Assembly: GCA_964569795.1 (NCBI GenBank)
Contig: CAZMVB010000003.1
Location: 124,001-188,000 of the forward strand
DNA length: 64,000 nt
Direction: 5' to 3'
Origin: JAHJDS01 sp964569795
GTDB taxonomy: Bacteria > Desulfobacterota > Desulfarculia > Desulfarculales > JAHJDS01
This document shows positions 8,538-16,818 of this stretch, piece after piece. How positions within the stretch are numbered: position 1 is the first letter of the stretch; every line of letters starts with the position of its first letter. Made by a program: the position numbers and the translations under genes. A model generated the notes under the pieces. It searched no databases. It was not told the origin of the DNA and saw only the letters and a list, made by a program, of their open reading frames with translations.

Positions 8538-9326
8538 CTACAGCGGCTGCTTGTCTTCGGGGTAGAAGCTCACCGAGAGTTTCGTGATCAGGGCCCCGGC
8601 GGGCGTGTTGGCGATCTGGCCGTCCTCGCCGATGGCGAAGAACTTGCCGGTTTCCTTCATCTGATCCCAGTTGTGGAAGAACACGGTGCACACCGGCAGA
8701 CCGAACTCGCGCCAGGAGAAGATGTATTGATTGACGTCGAACTTGTACATGATGACCAGTTCAACGTCCGACTGGCCTTTCAAGGGGCCGACGAGGCAGT
8801 GCCAGGCGTAACGCTCCGAGTTGAGGTAGACGTGCTCGAAGCACTGATTGGGGTTGTAGGTGTAGAAGGCCCGGAGCCCGATCAGGTCGCGGGTGGGGTG
8901 CGGCTTCATCCCCGTGGGAGGCACCGACGGATCGCCCAGCACGCCCGGGGTGAACTCCTGGACCGCCCGCGGCTCGTGGCCGATCTCGCCCTCGCGCATG
9001 AGGGTGTCCACACCGAGAACCTGCCGGGTCACGGTGTTGACGACGAACGTGACGCACTTTCTGACATTGCTGGCAAAGGTCATGTCGATGTAGTAAACCT
9101 TGGTCCCGACCTCGATCACCTCGCACCAGTCCGTGCCGCTCTCCTGGCCGCTCTGCCAGGCCACCTGGTTGGGCCCCTTGAAGTCGAGATCAAAGGCCAC
9201 GCCGTTGTCCAGCGTGATCTTCATTTGCCGGCCGACCAGGTCACTGGTGGCCGGAATACGATGAAAGGCCATGTCGGCCGCGTAATCCTCGTACTTATAG
9301 TCGGTTTCACCCTCTTTCTGGGGCAT
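8538..9326 (-). CDS. MoaF-like protein
   Basis: 262 residues, no signal peptide, no membrane segment. The pattern of short beta-strand stretches with many aromatic residues (KITLDNGVAFDLDF, TDWCEVIEVGTKVYYIDMTF, ERYAWHCLVG, YKFDVNQYIFSWRE) resembles the two-domain MoaF family, which has lipocalin-like beta-barrels. MoaF was named from the Klebsiella monoamine regulon and its function is not established; it is not a proven molybdenum-cofactor enzyme. AAGGAGGAAGG precedes the ATG. The gene sits between aldehyde dehydrogenase and SDR, so it may bind or isomerise a small intermediate in that pathway (inference). The family call is from memory of the pattern and should be treated as moderate. Confidence 0.6.
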   Translation of the reverse strand: MPQKEGETDYKYEDYAADMAFHRIPATSDLVGRQMKITLDNGVAFDLDFKGPNQVAWQSGQESGTDWCEVIEVGTKVYYIDMTFASNVRKCVTFVVNTVTRQVLGVDTLMREGEIGHEPRAVQEFTPGVLGDPSVPPTGMKPHPTRDLIGLRAFYTYNPNQCFEHVYLNSERYAWHCLVGPLKGQSDVELVIMYKFDVNQYIFSWREFGLPVCTVFFHNWDQMKETGKFFAIGEDGQIANTPAGALITKLSVSFYPEDKQPL

Positions 9327-9426
9327 TTCCTTCCTCCTTGGTCAAAGAAAGGTGCCGCGGTCCCGGGCAATTGCGCCGGGAGACATGCGGACGGTCAGCC
9401 GACCGGATCATTGAACCGGCCACCAC

Positions 9427-10866
9427 TTAGAACGGCAGTTGCCGCTTGGTCTTCTGGATGGTGAGCCACTTCAGTTCGGTCAGCTCCTCGACCGAATAGT
9501 GTCCGCCTTCACGGCCGACCCCGCTGGCCTTGCAGCCGCCAAAGGGGACACAGGCATCGGCATCGACCGAGCCGTCCATGACGTGGACCATGCCGGCCTC
9601 CAGGCCCTCACCCAGGAAGATCGCTTTTTCCAGGTTCTGGGTGATGACGCCGGCGGACAGCCCATAGGTGGTGTCGTTGGCCACCTCGAGTGCCTGCTCC
9701 GCGTTTTCGACCGCGATGATCGAGGCCACGGGCCCGAAGGTCTCCTCGTAGTAAATCTTCATGTCGGGCGTGATATCGGCCAGCAAGGTCGGTTGGTACA
9801 GCCGGCCTTCGTGGGTCCCCCCGGTGAGGAGCTTGGCGCCCTTGGCCACGGCGTCCTTGATGTGGTCGTCAATCTTCTTGACCTGCTCATCGCTGATGAC
9901 CGGCCCGATGAAGGTCGTGGGCTGACCGGGATCGCCCACCGGTAGATGGGAGGCCAGCCCGGTCAGGGCCTGGCTGAAGGCCTCGACGATCGGCCTTTCG
10001 ACGATGATCCGGTCGGTGGACATGCAGATCTCGCCCTGGTGCAGATAGGCGCTGAAGGCGGCGGATTTGACCGCGTACTCGAAGTCGGCATCGGCCAGAA
10101 TGATGAGGGGGTTTTTCCCGCCCAGTTCCAGACTGTAGGGCTTCAATTGGGCCGCGGCCCTCTGGGCCACGTGCCGCCCGGTCACCGTCTCGCCGGTGAT
10201 GGCCACAAAGGAGCAGCGCGGATCATCGATCAGGGCGTCGCCCAGGACGCTCCCCGGACCGGTCAGGACGTTGAGGGCGCCCGCGGGCAGGCCGGCTTCC
10301 TCGAAGAGTTCGCCGATCTTGAGCCCCATGACCGGCGACTGACTGGCCGGCTTGAGAACGACCGTATTGCCCGTGGCCAGGCCGTAGGCCACCTTGTACA
10401 TGGACAGGACCAGCGGGAAATTCCAGGGCGAGATGGCCAGGACGGTGCCCCGCGGCCGGCGGATGGTCATGGAGAACTTGGTGGGGTCATAATGAAAGGT
10501 TTCCCCCAGAATGCGCTTGCCGTCGGCGGCGGCCGTCTCGATGAGGTCCACGGTCTGGAAGATCTCGAACATGCATTTGCCGACCGAGCCGCCGCCCTCC
10601 TGGATCAAGACGTCGGCGAACTCCTGGGTCTTGGCCTCGAGGAGTTGGGCCGCCTTGTTGAGAATCTTGGCCCGGTCTATGGCCGGGGTGGCCGCCCATC
10701 CCTTGCGGGCCGCGAAGGCGGCGGCCATGGCCCGGTCCGCGTCCGGGGCGCCGGCCTGGGCCACCTTGGCGTAGAGTTCCCCGGAGTAGGGGTTGAAGTC
10801 GTCGAATGTTTCCCCGGAAACGGCGTCCACCCATTGACCGTCAATGAACAACTGATAAGTTTTCAT
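9427..10866 (-). CDS. NAD(P)-dependent aldehyde dehydrogenase
   Basis: Oxidises an aldehyde to the acid. The 479-residue protein matches the ALDH superfamily over its whole length: ISPWNFPLVLSMYKVAYGLA, the glutamate motif LELGGKNP near residue 245, and the catalytic cysteine in HQGEICMSTDRII near 280. The PVASIIAVENAEQALEVAND region and the C-terminal EELTELKWLTIQ also fit. The general look is closest to vanillin/salicylaldehyde-type dehydrogenases, which hints at aromatic or short aldehydes (inference). GAGGAG precedes the ATG. It is 111 bp downstream of the zinc alcohol dehydrogenase gene, giving an alcohol-to-aldehyde-to-acid sequence, and a CoA ligase lies at the far end of the operon. 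Confidence 0.93.
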   Translation of the reverse strand: MKTYQLFIDGQWVDAVSGETFDDFNPYSGELYAKVAQAGAPDADRAMAAAFAARKGWAATPAIDRAKILNKAAQLLEAKTQEFADVLIQEGGGSVGKCMFEIFQTVDLIETAAADGKRILGETFHYDPTKFSMTIRRPRGTVLAISPWNFPLVLSMYKVAYGLATGNTVVLKPASQSPVMGLKIGELFEEAGLPAGALNVLTGPGSVLGDALIDDPRCSFVAITGETVTGRHVAQRAAAQLKPYSLELGGKNPLIILADADFEYAVKSAAFSAYLHQGEICMSTDRIIVERPIVEAFSQALTGLASHLPVGDPGQPTTFIGPVISDEQVKKIDDHIKDAVAKGAKLLTGGTHEGRLYQPTLLADITPDMKIYYEETFGPVASIIAVENAEQALEVANDTTYGLSAGVITQNLEKAIFLGEGLEAGMVHVMDGSVDADACVPFGGCKASGVGREGGHYSVEELTELKWLTIQKTKRQLPF

Positions 10867-10977
10867 GACTCCTCACTTTTTCTAGGGACCTGCTTTTTCC
10901 AAAGTTCCCGACCTGACGCCGACCCCAAAGAGTGCTTTCCTGAGCGTACTCCTGCCGGGTGTTCCAGGGTTCCTTGG

Positions 10978-12078
10978 CTATGAGCCAAGCTTCAAGACAG
11001 GCTTGATGACGCGCCCTTTTTCCATGTCTTCCACCGCCTTGTTGATGTCCTCGAAGGGATAGAAGGTGATCATCCGGTCAAAGGGGAACCGGCCCTGCCG
11101 GTATAGTTCGATCAGTTTGGGAATGAACAGGTCCGGAATGGAGTCCCCTTCGATGACCCCCCGGACCGTCCGGCCGTTCATGATCAGATCCATGTTCAGG
11201 TTCACTTCGGTCCCGGGCGGCACCACGCCGCACAAACCGCACACGCCCAACAAGGGGAGCACGTCCACGGCCTGGCGAAAGACGGCTGGATTTCCGACGC
11301 ACTCGAGGCTGAAATCAGGGCCGCCGCCGGTCAGGTCCAGAATGGCCTCGACCGGATTCACCTCGTTGGCGTTGAGGGTGTGGGTGGCACCCAGCTCCCC
11401 GGCGATCTTGAGCCGGTCCGGACTGAGATCCACGGCAATGATATTGGTGCATCCGCTGACGACCGCGGCCAGGACCGCGCTCATCCCCACCGGACCCACC
11501 CCGAAGATGGCAATGGAGGTTCCGGGACGGGCCTTCAGGGCATTGATGACCGCACCCGCGCCCGTTTGAATGCCGCACCCCAGGGGGCCGAGAATCTCGA
11601 GGGGAACATCGTCAGGCACCTTCACCGTGTTACGTTCCTCGGCCAGGGCGTGTTCGGCGAAAACCGACTGCCCGAAGAAGTTCCCGTGGATCACCTGATC
11701 CCCCTGTTTCAGCGTCGTGGTCCCATCCGGCCGGACTCCGCCGAAATTGAGGGCCAGGAAATTGTGGCAATAGGGGTCTTGGCCGGCCAGGCAGGAGGGG
11801 CATGATCCGCAGCACATCCAGCTCAGGGCCACATGGTCGCCCGGTTTGACCTTGGTCACCCTCGCCCCGACCTTTTCCACGACACCGGCCCCTTCGTGCC
11901 CCAAGACAGCAGGAAGCGGGAAGGGTAAATGCTGGTCCCGGGCAGCCAGGTCAGTGTGGCAGATACCGGCCCCGACGATACGAACCAGGACCTCATGATC
12001 CTTGGGATCACTGAGTTGCACCGGCTCGATTTTGAATTCCGCTGATGTTTCATGCGTGACAGCGGCCCTGATTTCCAT
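10978..12078 (-). CDS. Zinc-dependent alcohol dehydrogenase (aryl-alcohol type)
   Basis: Oxidises an alcohol to an aldehyde with NAD. 366 residues, medium-chain dehydrogenase family. Catalytic zinc ligands lie in GICHTDLA (cysteine) and GHEGAG (histidine and glutamate), and the structural zinc cysteines in CCGSCPSCLAGQDPYC. The NAD Rossmann motif is GVGPVGMS. The pattern is closest to benzyl-alcohol/aryl-alcohol dehydrogenases (XylB-like), which also have FGGVRPDGTT after the zinc loop. A GGGGGGACGTC ribosome-binding site precedes ATG 12078. It is the first gene of the long minus-strand operon that ends with the LIV importer and ligase. Aromatic alcohols are a fair guess, not proven. Confidence 0.92.
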   Translation of the reverse strand: MEIRAAVTHETSAEFKIEPVQLSDPKDHEVLVRIVGAGICHTDLAARDQHLPFPLPAVLGHEGAGVVEKVGARVTKVKPGDHVALSWMCCGSCPSCLAGQDPYCHNFLALNFGGVRPDGTTTLKQGDQVIHGNFFGQSVFAEHALAEERNTVKVPDDVPLEILGPLGCGIQTGAGAVINALKARPGTSIAIFGVGPVGMSAVLAAVVSGCTNIIAVDLSPDRLKIAGELGATHTLNANEVNPVEAILDLTGGGPDFSLECVGNPAVFRQAVDVLPLLGVCGLCGVVPPGTEVNLNMDLIMNGRTVRGVIEGDSIPDLFIPKLIELYRQGRFPFDRMITFYPFEDINKAVEDMEKGRVIKPVLKLGS

Positions 12079-12504
12079 GACGTCCCCCCTGCCCGTGGCA
12101 GATTGTTGCCAACACCTTTAAATCACGTTACATTAGGGCGGCGTTTGCCGGGTGACATGCGCCTTGACATGCCATCCGTCCCTTTTTGTTAATACGTTAA
12201 ATGTTTTGATCGGGGCGGGTCAATTATACGAAAGGAGTATTCTGGGGCGCATGGCAGGGAAAGAAGTGCAATATATCGATATTATTTTTAAATTAGCATA
12301 TGAGGTCTGACCATCGTGTTGTTGGTTTCCCTCCGGGGCCAGGTGATGTCTCCAGAGTCGATTCCTCCGGCCGCAGCCGGATAACATGATGATATAATTA
12401 ACTATATATACTTGTTACCGCCTGGCTCGGCCAAACCCGGCCGATCGTCTGTTCTGTCGAGGCCTGGTGGAGGGCCCTGACCCGTGGGTGATGAGCATCG
12501 CGGC
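12079..12504. other. AT-rich intergenic region upstream of operon 1
   Basis: No gene. Minus-strand promoters for the alcohol dehydrogenase operon should lie here. A good -10 TATAAT (12223-12228, minus) has no matching -35, and TTGACC at 12218-12223 has only TTAACG 17 bases on. ATATCGATAT near 12273 is a 10-bp palindrome, and 12388-12412 is strongly AT-rich. A regulator other than sigma70 alone may be needed. Confidence 0.4.
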
Positions 12505-13446
12505 CTACGGCCGGGGTTGGTCAACATGGGCCTGGATGAAGGCGCCGATCTCGGCCATGGCCCGACTGGCCTCGGGGAACAGGGGGGCGCAGGCCGGATA
12601 GCAGTGGCACATGCCCGCCTCGACCCTGAGGGTGACGTCCACCCCGGCTTGCTCGGCCTTATGGGCAAAGCGGATCGAGTCGTCGCGCAGGACCTCGTCC
12701 TCGCCGGCCAACACCAGCAGGGGCGGCAGCCCTTCCAGGTCGCCGTAAAGGGGGGATACCAGGGGCCGGCAAGGGTCCCCGTCGCCCACGTAGTGTTTGC
12801 GGCTGGCCTCCCAGGAACCGGGTGGCGACAGACACACCCTGGCCCGGGTGCGATATGACTCGCCCGTGCAGGCCACGTCGGTCCAGGGCGACAGCGCCAC
12901 GGCCGCCGCCGGCAGGGGCAGGCCCCGGTCCCGCAGGGCGATCAGGCAGGCCAGGCCGAGCCCGCCCCCGGCCGAATCGCCGGCAAATACGATGTGGGCC
13001 GGCGACAGCCCTTGGTCCAGCAGCCACTCATAGGCGGCCATGGCGTCCTCGAGCCCGGCCGGAAAGGGGTGCTCCGGGGCCAACCGATAATCGAACAGCA
13101 GCGCCCCCAGGCCGCTGGCCTTGACGAACTTGGACACGATTCCCCGGTGGGCCTGGATCGACCCCAGTACGTACCCGCCACCATGAAAATACAATATCGC
13201 CCGGTCCGGCGCCCCGGCCCCGGCCGGGAGGATCCACTCGGCCGCCAGACCATCGTGGATCGACACCGGACGCCAGGCCACGCCCTTGGGCACGCGGCCC
13301 AGCATTCGGGCCGCCTTGTCGGCCGATCGGCGCACTTGGGCCAGGTTATTCTCCCAATCGACCGCGGTCTCGCCCCTGAATTTGAATCGCAACAGGTGCC
13401 GGTGTCGCAGTACGAACAGGAACAATCTGCTTCGCAAACTGGGCAT
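12505..13446 (-). CDS. Alpha/beta hydrolase, HSL-family esterase
   Basis: Likely carboxylesterase or lipase, 313 residues, cytoplasmic. It has the hormone-sensitive-lipase (family IV) oxyanion motif HGGGYVLGS near residue 80, the nucleophile elbow GDSAGG near 150, the acid in AGEDEVLRDD and the catalytic histidine in MCHCYP, all in the normal order. ATG at 13446 is chosen for GGAG 9 bases upstream; an ATG at 13482 lacks a site. It follows the TetR gene by 57 bp on the same strand, so that regulator probably controls it. Ester release of an acid or alcohol would feed operon 1 downstream (inference). Confidence 0.88.
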   Translation of the reverse strand: MPSLRSRLFLFVLRHRHLLRFKFRGETAVDWENNLAQVRRSADKAARMLGRVPKGVAWRPVSIHDGLAAEWILPAGAGAPDRAILYFHGGGYVLGSIQAHRGIVSKFVKASGLGALLFDYRLAPEHPFPAGLEDAMAAYEWLLDQGLSPAHIVFAGDSAGGGLGLACLIALRDRGLPLPAAAVALSPWTDVACTGESYRTRARVCLSPPGSWEASRKHYVGDGDPCRPLVSPLYGDLEGLPPLLVLAGEDEVLRDDSIRFAHKAEQAGVDVTLRVEAGMCHCYPACAPLFPEASRAMAEIGAFIQAHVDQPRP

Positions 13447-13503
13447 TGTCTTACACTCCAGGCCGGCCTCTGGGGCCGGCATATGAAAATGACCGTGAAT
13501 CGT

Positions 13504-14103
13504 CTAGCAAAACAGGCCCATGATGATGTCGGGATCAGGCGTCTTGAACCTCCGGCCGTGGACGGCCTTGTTGATGGCCAGGCCGTTGATCGAGGTCCAT
13601 AACAAAAGCGCCAAGTCCTCGGGGTCGTGGTTCTTGATCGATCCGTCCTCTTGGCCCGCCCTGATGATCCGGGTCATGACCTCATAGGGAAAGCTGTTTT
13701 CCCGGTCGATGATCCGCCTGGCCCGGGACGGGATGTCCTCGGACACGGTGGCCTGGGCGATCAGCAGGAAGTACCGGGCCGCGTTTCGATCCTTATCGAT
13801 GATCTCCAACAGGCCCTCGAGGGCCAGCCTGATCTTGGCCCGGGGCGGATCCGCCAGGCCTTCCAAATAGCGACAGGCGTCATTCATCTTTTCAAAGGCG
13901 GTCCGGATCAATTCGACAAAGACCTCGTCCTTGGACCGGAAATAGTGGTAGATCAGTCCCTGGGACATGCCCGAGGCGGCGGCGATATCGGCGATCTTGG
14001 TGCCGGCCAGGCCCCTGGCGGCGAACAGTCCGAGGGCCTGGTTCAGGATGTTTTCCCGTCGGTGCTCCCTCATTTTTTGATTGAGGTCCTGGTTTCTGGC
14101 CAC
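13504..14103 (-). CDS. TetR/AcrR-family transcriptional regulator
   Basis: 199 residues. The N-terminal helix-turn-helix reads ILNQALGLFAARGLAGTKIADIAAASGMSQGLIYHYFRSKDE, shown here as overlapping family motifs TKIADIAAASGMSQ and GLIYHYFRSKDEVF. The C-terminal ligand domain is helical and not diagnostic. The GTG at 14103 is preferred, because GGAG lies 5 bases upstream and longer frames would read through the operator at 14117-14136. That operator position suggests autorepression. The gene heads a two-gene unit with the esterase. Confidence 0.88.
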   Translation of the reverse strand: MARNQDLNQKMREHRRENILNQALGLFAARGLAGTKIADIAAASGMSQGLIYHYFRSKDEVFVELIRTAFEKMNDACRYLEGLADPPRAKIRLALEGLLEIIDKDRNAARYFLLIAQATVSEDIPSRARRIIDRENSFPYEVMTRIIRAGQEDGSIKNHDPEDLALLLWTSINGLAINKAVHGRRFKTPDPDIIMGLFC

Positions 14104-14116
14104 AAAGGCTCCGGAT

Positions 14117-14136
14117 TTGATTGAACGTTCAGTCAA
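14117..14136. promoter_or_regulatory. Palindromic operator for the TetR regulator
   Basis: TTGATTGAACGTTCAGTCAA is a 20-bp palindrome with one mismatched pair, centred 13 to 33 bases before the TetR start. Its TGAACGTTCA core is the form commonly bound by fatty-acid and efflux-type TetR repressors. No second copy was seen in front of the alcohol dehydrogenase operon. Confidence 0.65.
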
Positions 14137-14370
14137 TATATGGCACCGAGCGTCGCCGGTTGTCAAGCCCCTTTTTCGCCGCGTCAGATCGGGCCCCATT
14201 CTGGTGGTGGCCGATCGCGGACTGAAGACATCTCCGAATAGCTTATTCCCGTTGACTTAGCCGCATTTTGGCCGCCATCGGGCCAACGTTAGTGATTGAC
14301 CCCCAAGCGAAAAAAGGCGAAGTGGTCCATCACGCGGATTATTCCTCTGGCAGCGACCGACGGGATGATG

Positions 14371-15543
14371 CTAAGCGGCCAATATGCGATTGATCAGGGT
14401 GGTTCTATTGGAGACCCCGACTTTCTCATAAATATTTTGGAGATGTTTTTTTACGGTTACTTCGCTGACGAACAGCTTCTGGGCAATTTCGGCATTCTTC
14501 AATCCCAAGAAAAGCAACTCGACCACATCAATTTCTCTTTTGCTCAGATTAAACTCATCCATAATATGCTGAATATTGATCTTTGCTAGTGACTTTTCTT
14601 CCGCAGATAACACCTTTTCGATGGAGACCATGAGAAGGCGGGAGCCTTCCCAGTCCAGTCCTCGGTCCAGTATTCTTAAAGTGATGGAAAAATTGGTTTG
14701 ATCACGGCCTTGGATGGTGGTTTGTCTCGAGATCGTCGTGCCACTTGCCGGACAGTCCTTCAATCTCGCCTTGATTTCTTGGCAGTCCTTCAATAACTGA
14801 GGGGGGAGTTTGACATTGTGATCGAAAGCCGACCCCGACAATGTCAAATTGCCGATCGCCTCTTCTGCCATATCATTGCTGTAGACAAGGTGAAGGTTTT
14901 CATCCAGCAGGATCATCCCGATCGATGATTGTCTTTCGATATAATCCAGTATGGTTCCATTCAGTCTTATTTTCCGGCGAAGATTGTTATGCGCCAAGGC
15001 ATGCGCCAAATAGGGAGCGATGGTCTTAACCGTCAGTACTTCACTTCTGGTAAAGCTGTTGCGTCTCCGCGGCCGAGTCAATACAATCCTGCCATGAAGT
15101 TCTTCTTCAGCCACCAGGTTGACGATGAGCTTGTGATGTATCTTTTGCGGTTTCAGAAAGTCATTGTAATACTCTGTTGATAGGAATGAATCATAGCTAA
15201 ATGTTGTTACCTGCCGGTTTGATCCTATTTTCGTATTTATACCTTTGGTAAGATGCAGAGGGTCGAATTGATAAAAGTAATTTTTAAAGTATTCACAGTA
15301 TATTCTATCCAGGTCTATAAGTTTGATATGGGTGAATTGCCCCTTCCCGTCTGGCAGGAAAAAGACCGCACCTTCAGAGGGAATTGTACGGAAAAGGGCT
15401 TCAAAGGCCTTCTGCCTGACCATCCGATGATCCCTGGATTCATTGGCTGCACTGATAACCCCCAACACATCAGTCAATATGGGGGAGGGCAGTCCATCCA
15501 TTGAATCGGCCCGAGTTTTATGGTCACGGTCTGGTAAGAACAT
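14371..15543 (-). CDS. LuxR-type transcriptional regulator with GAF-like and PAS-like sensory part
   Basis: 390 residues, cytoplasmic. The C-terminal 65 residues are a LuxR/NarL helix-turn-helix: FNLSKREIDVVELLFLGLKN, IAQKLFVSEVTVKKHLQNIY and a typical end, GVSNRTTLINRIL. The N-terminal 190 residues look GAF-like (LFRTIPSEGAVFFLP, KLIVNLVAEEELHGRIVL). A middle part around 205-310 (SSIGMILLDENLHLVYSNDM) looks PAS-like. No receiver domain or phospho-acceptor is present, so it probably senses a ligand directly. ATG at 15543 has only a weak GGGAAG nearby, and a TTG lies at 15558. Target genes are unknown; the catabolic genes on the same strand are the natural guess. Confidence 0.85.
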   Translation of the reverse strand: MFLPDRDHKTRADSMDGLPSPILTDVLGVISAANESRDHRMVRQKAFEALFRTIPSEGAVFFLPDGKGQFTHIKLIDLDRIYCEYFKNYFYQFDPLHLTKGINTKIGSNRQVTTFSYDSFLSTEYYNDFLKPQKIHHKLIVNLVAEEELHGRIVLTRPRRRNSFTRSEVLTVKTIAPYLAHALAHNNLRRKIRLNGTILDYIERQSSIGMILLDENLHLVYSNDMAEEAIGNLTLSGSAFDHNVKLPPQLLKDCQEIKARLKDCPASGTTISRQTTIQGRDQTNFSITLRILDRGLDWEGSRLLMVSIEKVLSAEEKSLAKINIQHIMDEFNLSKREIDVVELLFLGLKNAEIAQKLFVSEVTVKKHLQNIYEKVGVSNRTTLINRILAA

Positions 15544-15703
15544 GGTCTTCCCGGTCAAAGACGCCCGACTTCATTCGGGAGGGCTTTTTGGCGGCAACCA
15601 TTGCCCGCCCAGAGATGTTGGCCGCGCTCGTGGAAACGGGGCCCACATCTGAGACCATCAGCCTTGGTGAAAGGTCAGCCTCGGCCTTCGGAGGAGTAAA
15701 TCC

Positions 15704-15729
15704 CTGGGGCGGCAAAAAGCCGGCCCCAG
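15704..15729 (-). promoter_or_regulatory. Stem-loop in the luxR-type leader
   Basis: CTGGGGCGGC and GCCG(g)CCCCAG flank a five-base loop, giving a 10-bp stem with one bulge, about 160 bases before the regulator start. On the minus strand the loop is TTTTT. It could act as an attenuator or as an mRNA stabiliser. Confidence 0.45.
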
Positions 15730-15863
15730 CCATCTTCGGTGATTGACCCTGAGTGATGATCGGTAACCGCGCACCCCCTGGCTGTGCCCTCTCTCATGGG
15801 AAAGGGGGGCAAGGCCCTCAACGATAGATGCAAATATGAATTTTACCTACCCCTCCACAATGT

Positions 15864-15892
15864 ACTATATATTTTTAATCTGTTAATGTCAA
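15864..15892 (-). promoter_or_regulatory. Sigma70-type promoter for the luxR-type gene
   Basis: Minus strand TTGACA (15887-15892), 17-bp spacer, TATAGT (15864-15869). This is a near-consensus match and the best sigma70 match I saw in the left half. Transcription from about 15857 would give a leader of roughly 310 bases before the LuxR-type start at 15543. Confidence 0.7.
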
Positions 15893-15919
15893 GTGAAATA
15901 TCGTTTGATTGGTCCGGCC

Positions 15920-15959
15920 GGCAGGGGGACGTATATACCCTCTCCCTTGACCCCCTGCC
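15920..15959. terminator. Inverted repeat downstream of the corrinoid gene
   Basis: GGCAGGGGG (15920-15928) pairs perfectly with CCCCCTGCC (15951-15959) across a 22-base loop. It lies about 170 bases beyond the corrinoid stop on the minus strand and just upstream of the LuxR-type promoter, so it may insulate the two units. Confidence 0.45.
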
Positions 15960-16125
15960 CCTGGCGAAAGGCAATCTCCTTTAAGGTATGTTCAGGATGA
16001 CCGCATTTGTTCCGCTTGACATCAAATCATTATTGGCCAGGTCATTCTTCTCTACCCGTGCCTTGATCTTGCCACTAATCTAACTTTGTACCTGGACCAT
16101 ATTTAGCAAAGCCAATCAGGGTTGG

Positions 16126-16818
16126 TCAGATCATTTTAGCCTTTTTGGACACCATGTTTTTTACAATTGTCAGGCCCTGGACAGCGTTTTCGGCCCAATA
16201 GTCTGCCTGCACGTGATTGAAAATGTGCTCATCTATGCAATGGCCTCCGATTATCACCCTGGAATTATGTTCCGGAAATTCTTTTCGTAGCAACTCGATC
16301 GCGGACTTCAATTCCGGCAGCACGGAGGTCAGAAGGCAGCTTATGCCGATCAAGTCCGGTTTGATCTTTTTGGCCTCTGCCAAGAAACGTTCAGGGGCCA
16401 CGTCCACGCCCAGGTCAACGACTTCAAATCCGTCGCAGCGCGCCAGGATGGCGAACAGGTTCTTGCCGAGATCGTGAATATCTCCCTGAATGGTCCCCAA
16501 CAGAATAACTCCTTTTGATTCATCGGATTTCCGTTGCCGGAAATTGATTTCCATGATCTCGGTCGCCTGGCGCATTATGTCGCCGGCCATGATCAAGGCC
16601 GAGATGAAATATTGCCGCCTTTCGAATCGCTTGCCGACTTCATGCATGCCTTGGATGCAGATGTCCATCACCTGGGTAGGTTCGACACCGGAGGCCAACA
16701 TATCCTTGACCACCGCCATGGCCTCTTGTTCTTTGAGGTCCGCAATCAGTTCAACCAATTGCTTCCTTTGTTTGACCGCGTCATCAGAAGAGTTTTGTCC
16801 GGTCCGGCGGTTATTCAT
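16126..16818 (-). CDS. Corrinoid (B12-binding) protein, methyl carrier, MtaC/MttC type
   Basis: Carries a methyl group on a cobamide between methyltransferases. 230 residues: a helical cap domain (about 20-105, with VEPTQVMDICIQGMHEVGKRFE) followed by a B12-binding Rossmann domain. The lower-ligand motif is GDIHDLGKN (D-x-H-x-x-G), followed by GISCLLTSV and IIGGHCID, as expected for this family. An N-terminal tail of about 20 residues is extra. The start overlaps the gntR stop by 8 bp, so translation is coupled to the regulator. It is divergent from a second corrinoid protein at 19300 and shares only the family motifs with it. The partner methyltransferase is not adjacent on this strand. Confidence 0.9.
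   Translation of the reverse strand: MNNRRTGQNSSDDAVKQRKQLVELIADLKEQEAMAVVKDMLASGVEPTQVMDICIQGMHEVGKRFERRQYFISALIMAGDIMRQATEIMEINFRQRKSDESKGVILLGTIQGDIHDLGKNLFAILARCDGFEVVDLGVDVAPERFLAEAKKIKPDLIGISCLLTSVLPELKSAIELLRKEFPEHNSRVIIGGHCIDEHIFNHVQADYWAENAVQGLTIVKNMVSKKAKMI

Larger units (their letters stand above)
15544..16125. other. Long leader and intergenic region upstream of luxR-type gene
   Basis: 582 bp without a gene. It holds a strong minus-strand promoter, a 10-bp-stem hairpin inside the resulting leader, and a terminator-like inverted repeat, each listed separately. A 69-codon minus frame at 15524-15733 overlaps the regulator start and has no ribosome-binding site, so it is not called. 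Confidence 0.5.

Noticed and set aside
12090..12120. Sigma54-like TTGGCA...TGCC before the alcohol dehydrogenase gene
   Set aside because: The GG and GC elements are 9 rather than 10 bases apart and the -12 reads TGCC, so it does not fit.
15524..15733. 69-codon minus-strand frame as a leader peptide of the LuxR-type gene
   Set aside because: No ribosome-binding site, no typical composition, and it overlaps the start of the regulator out of frame.
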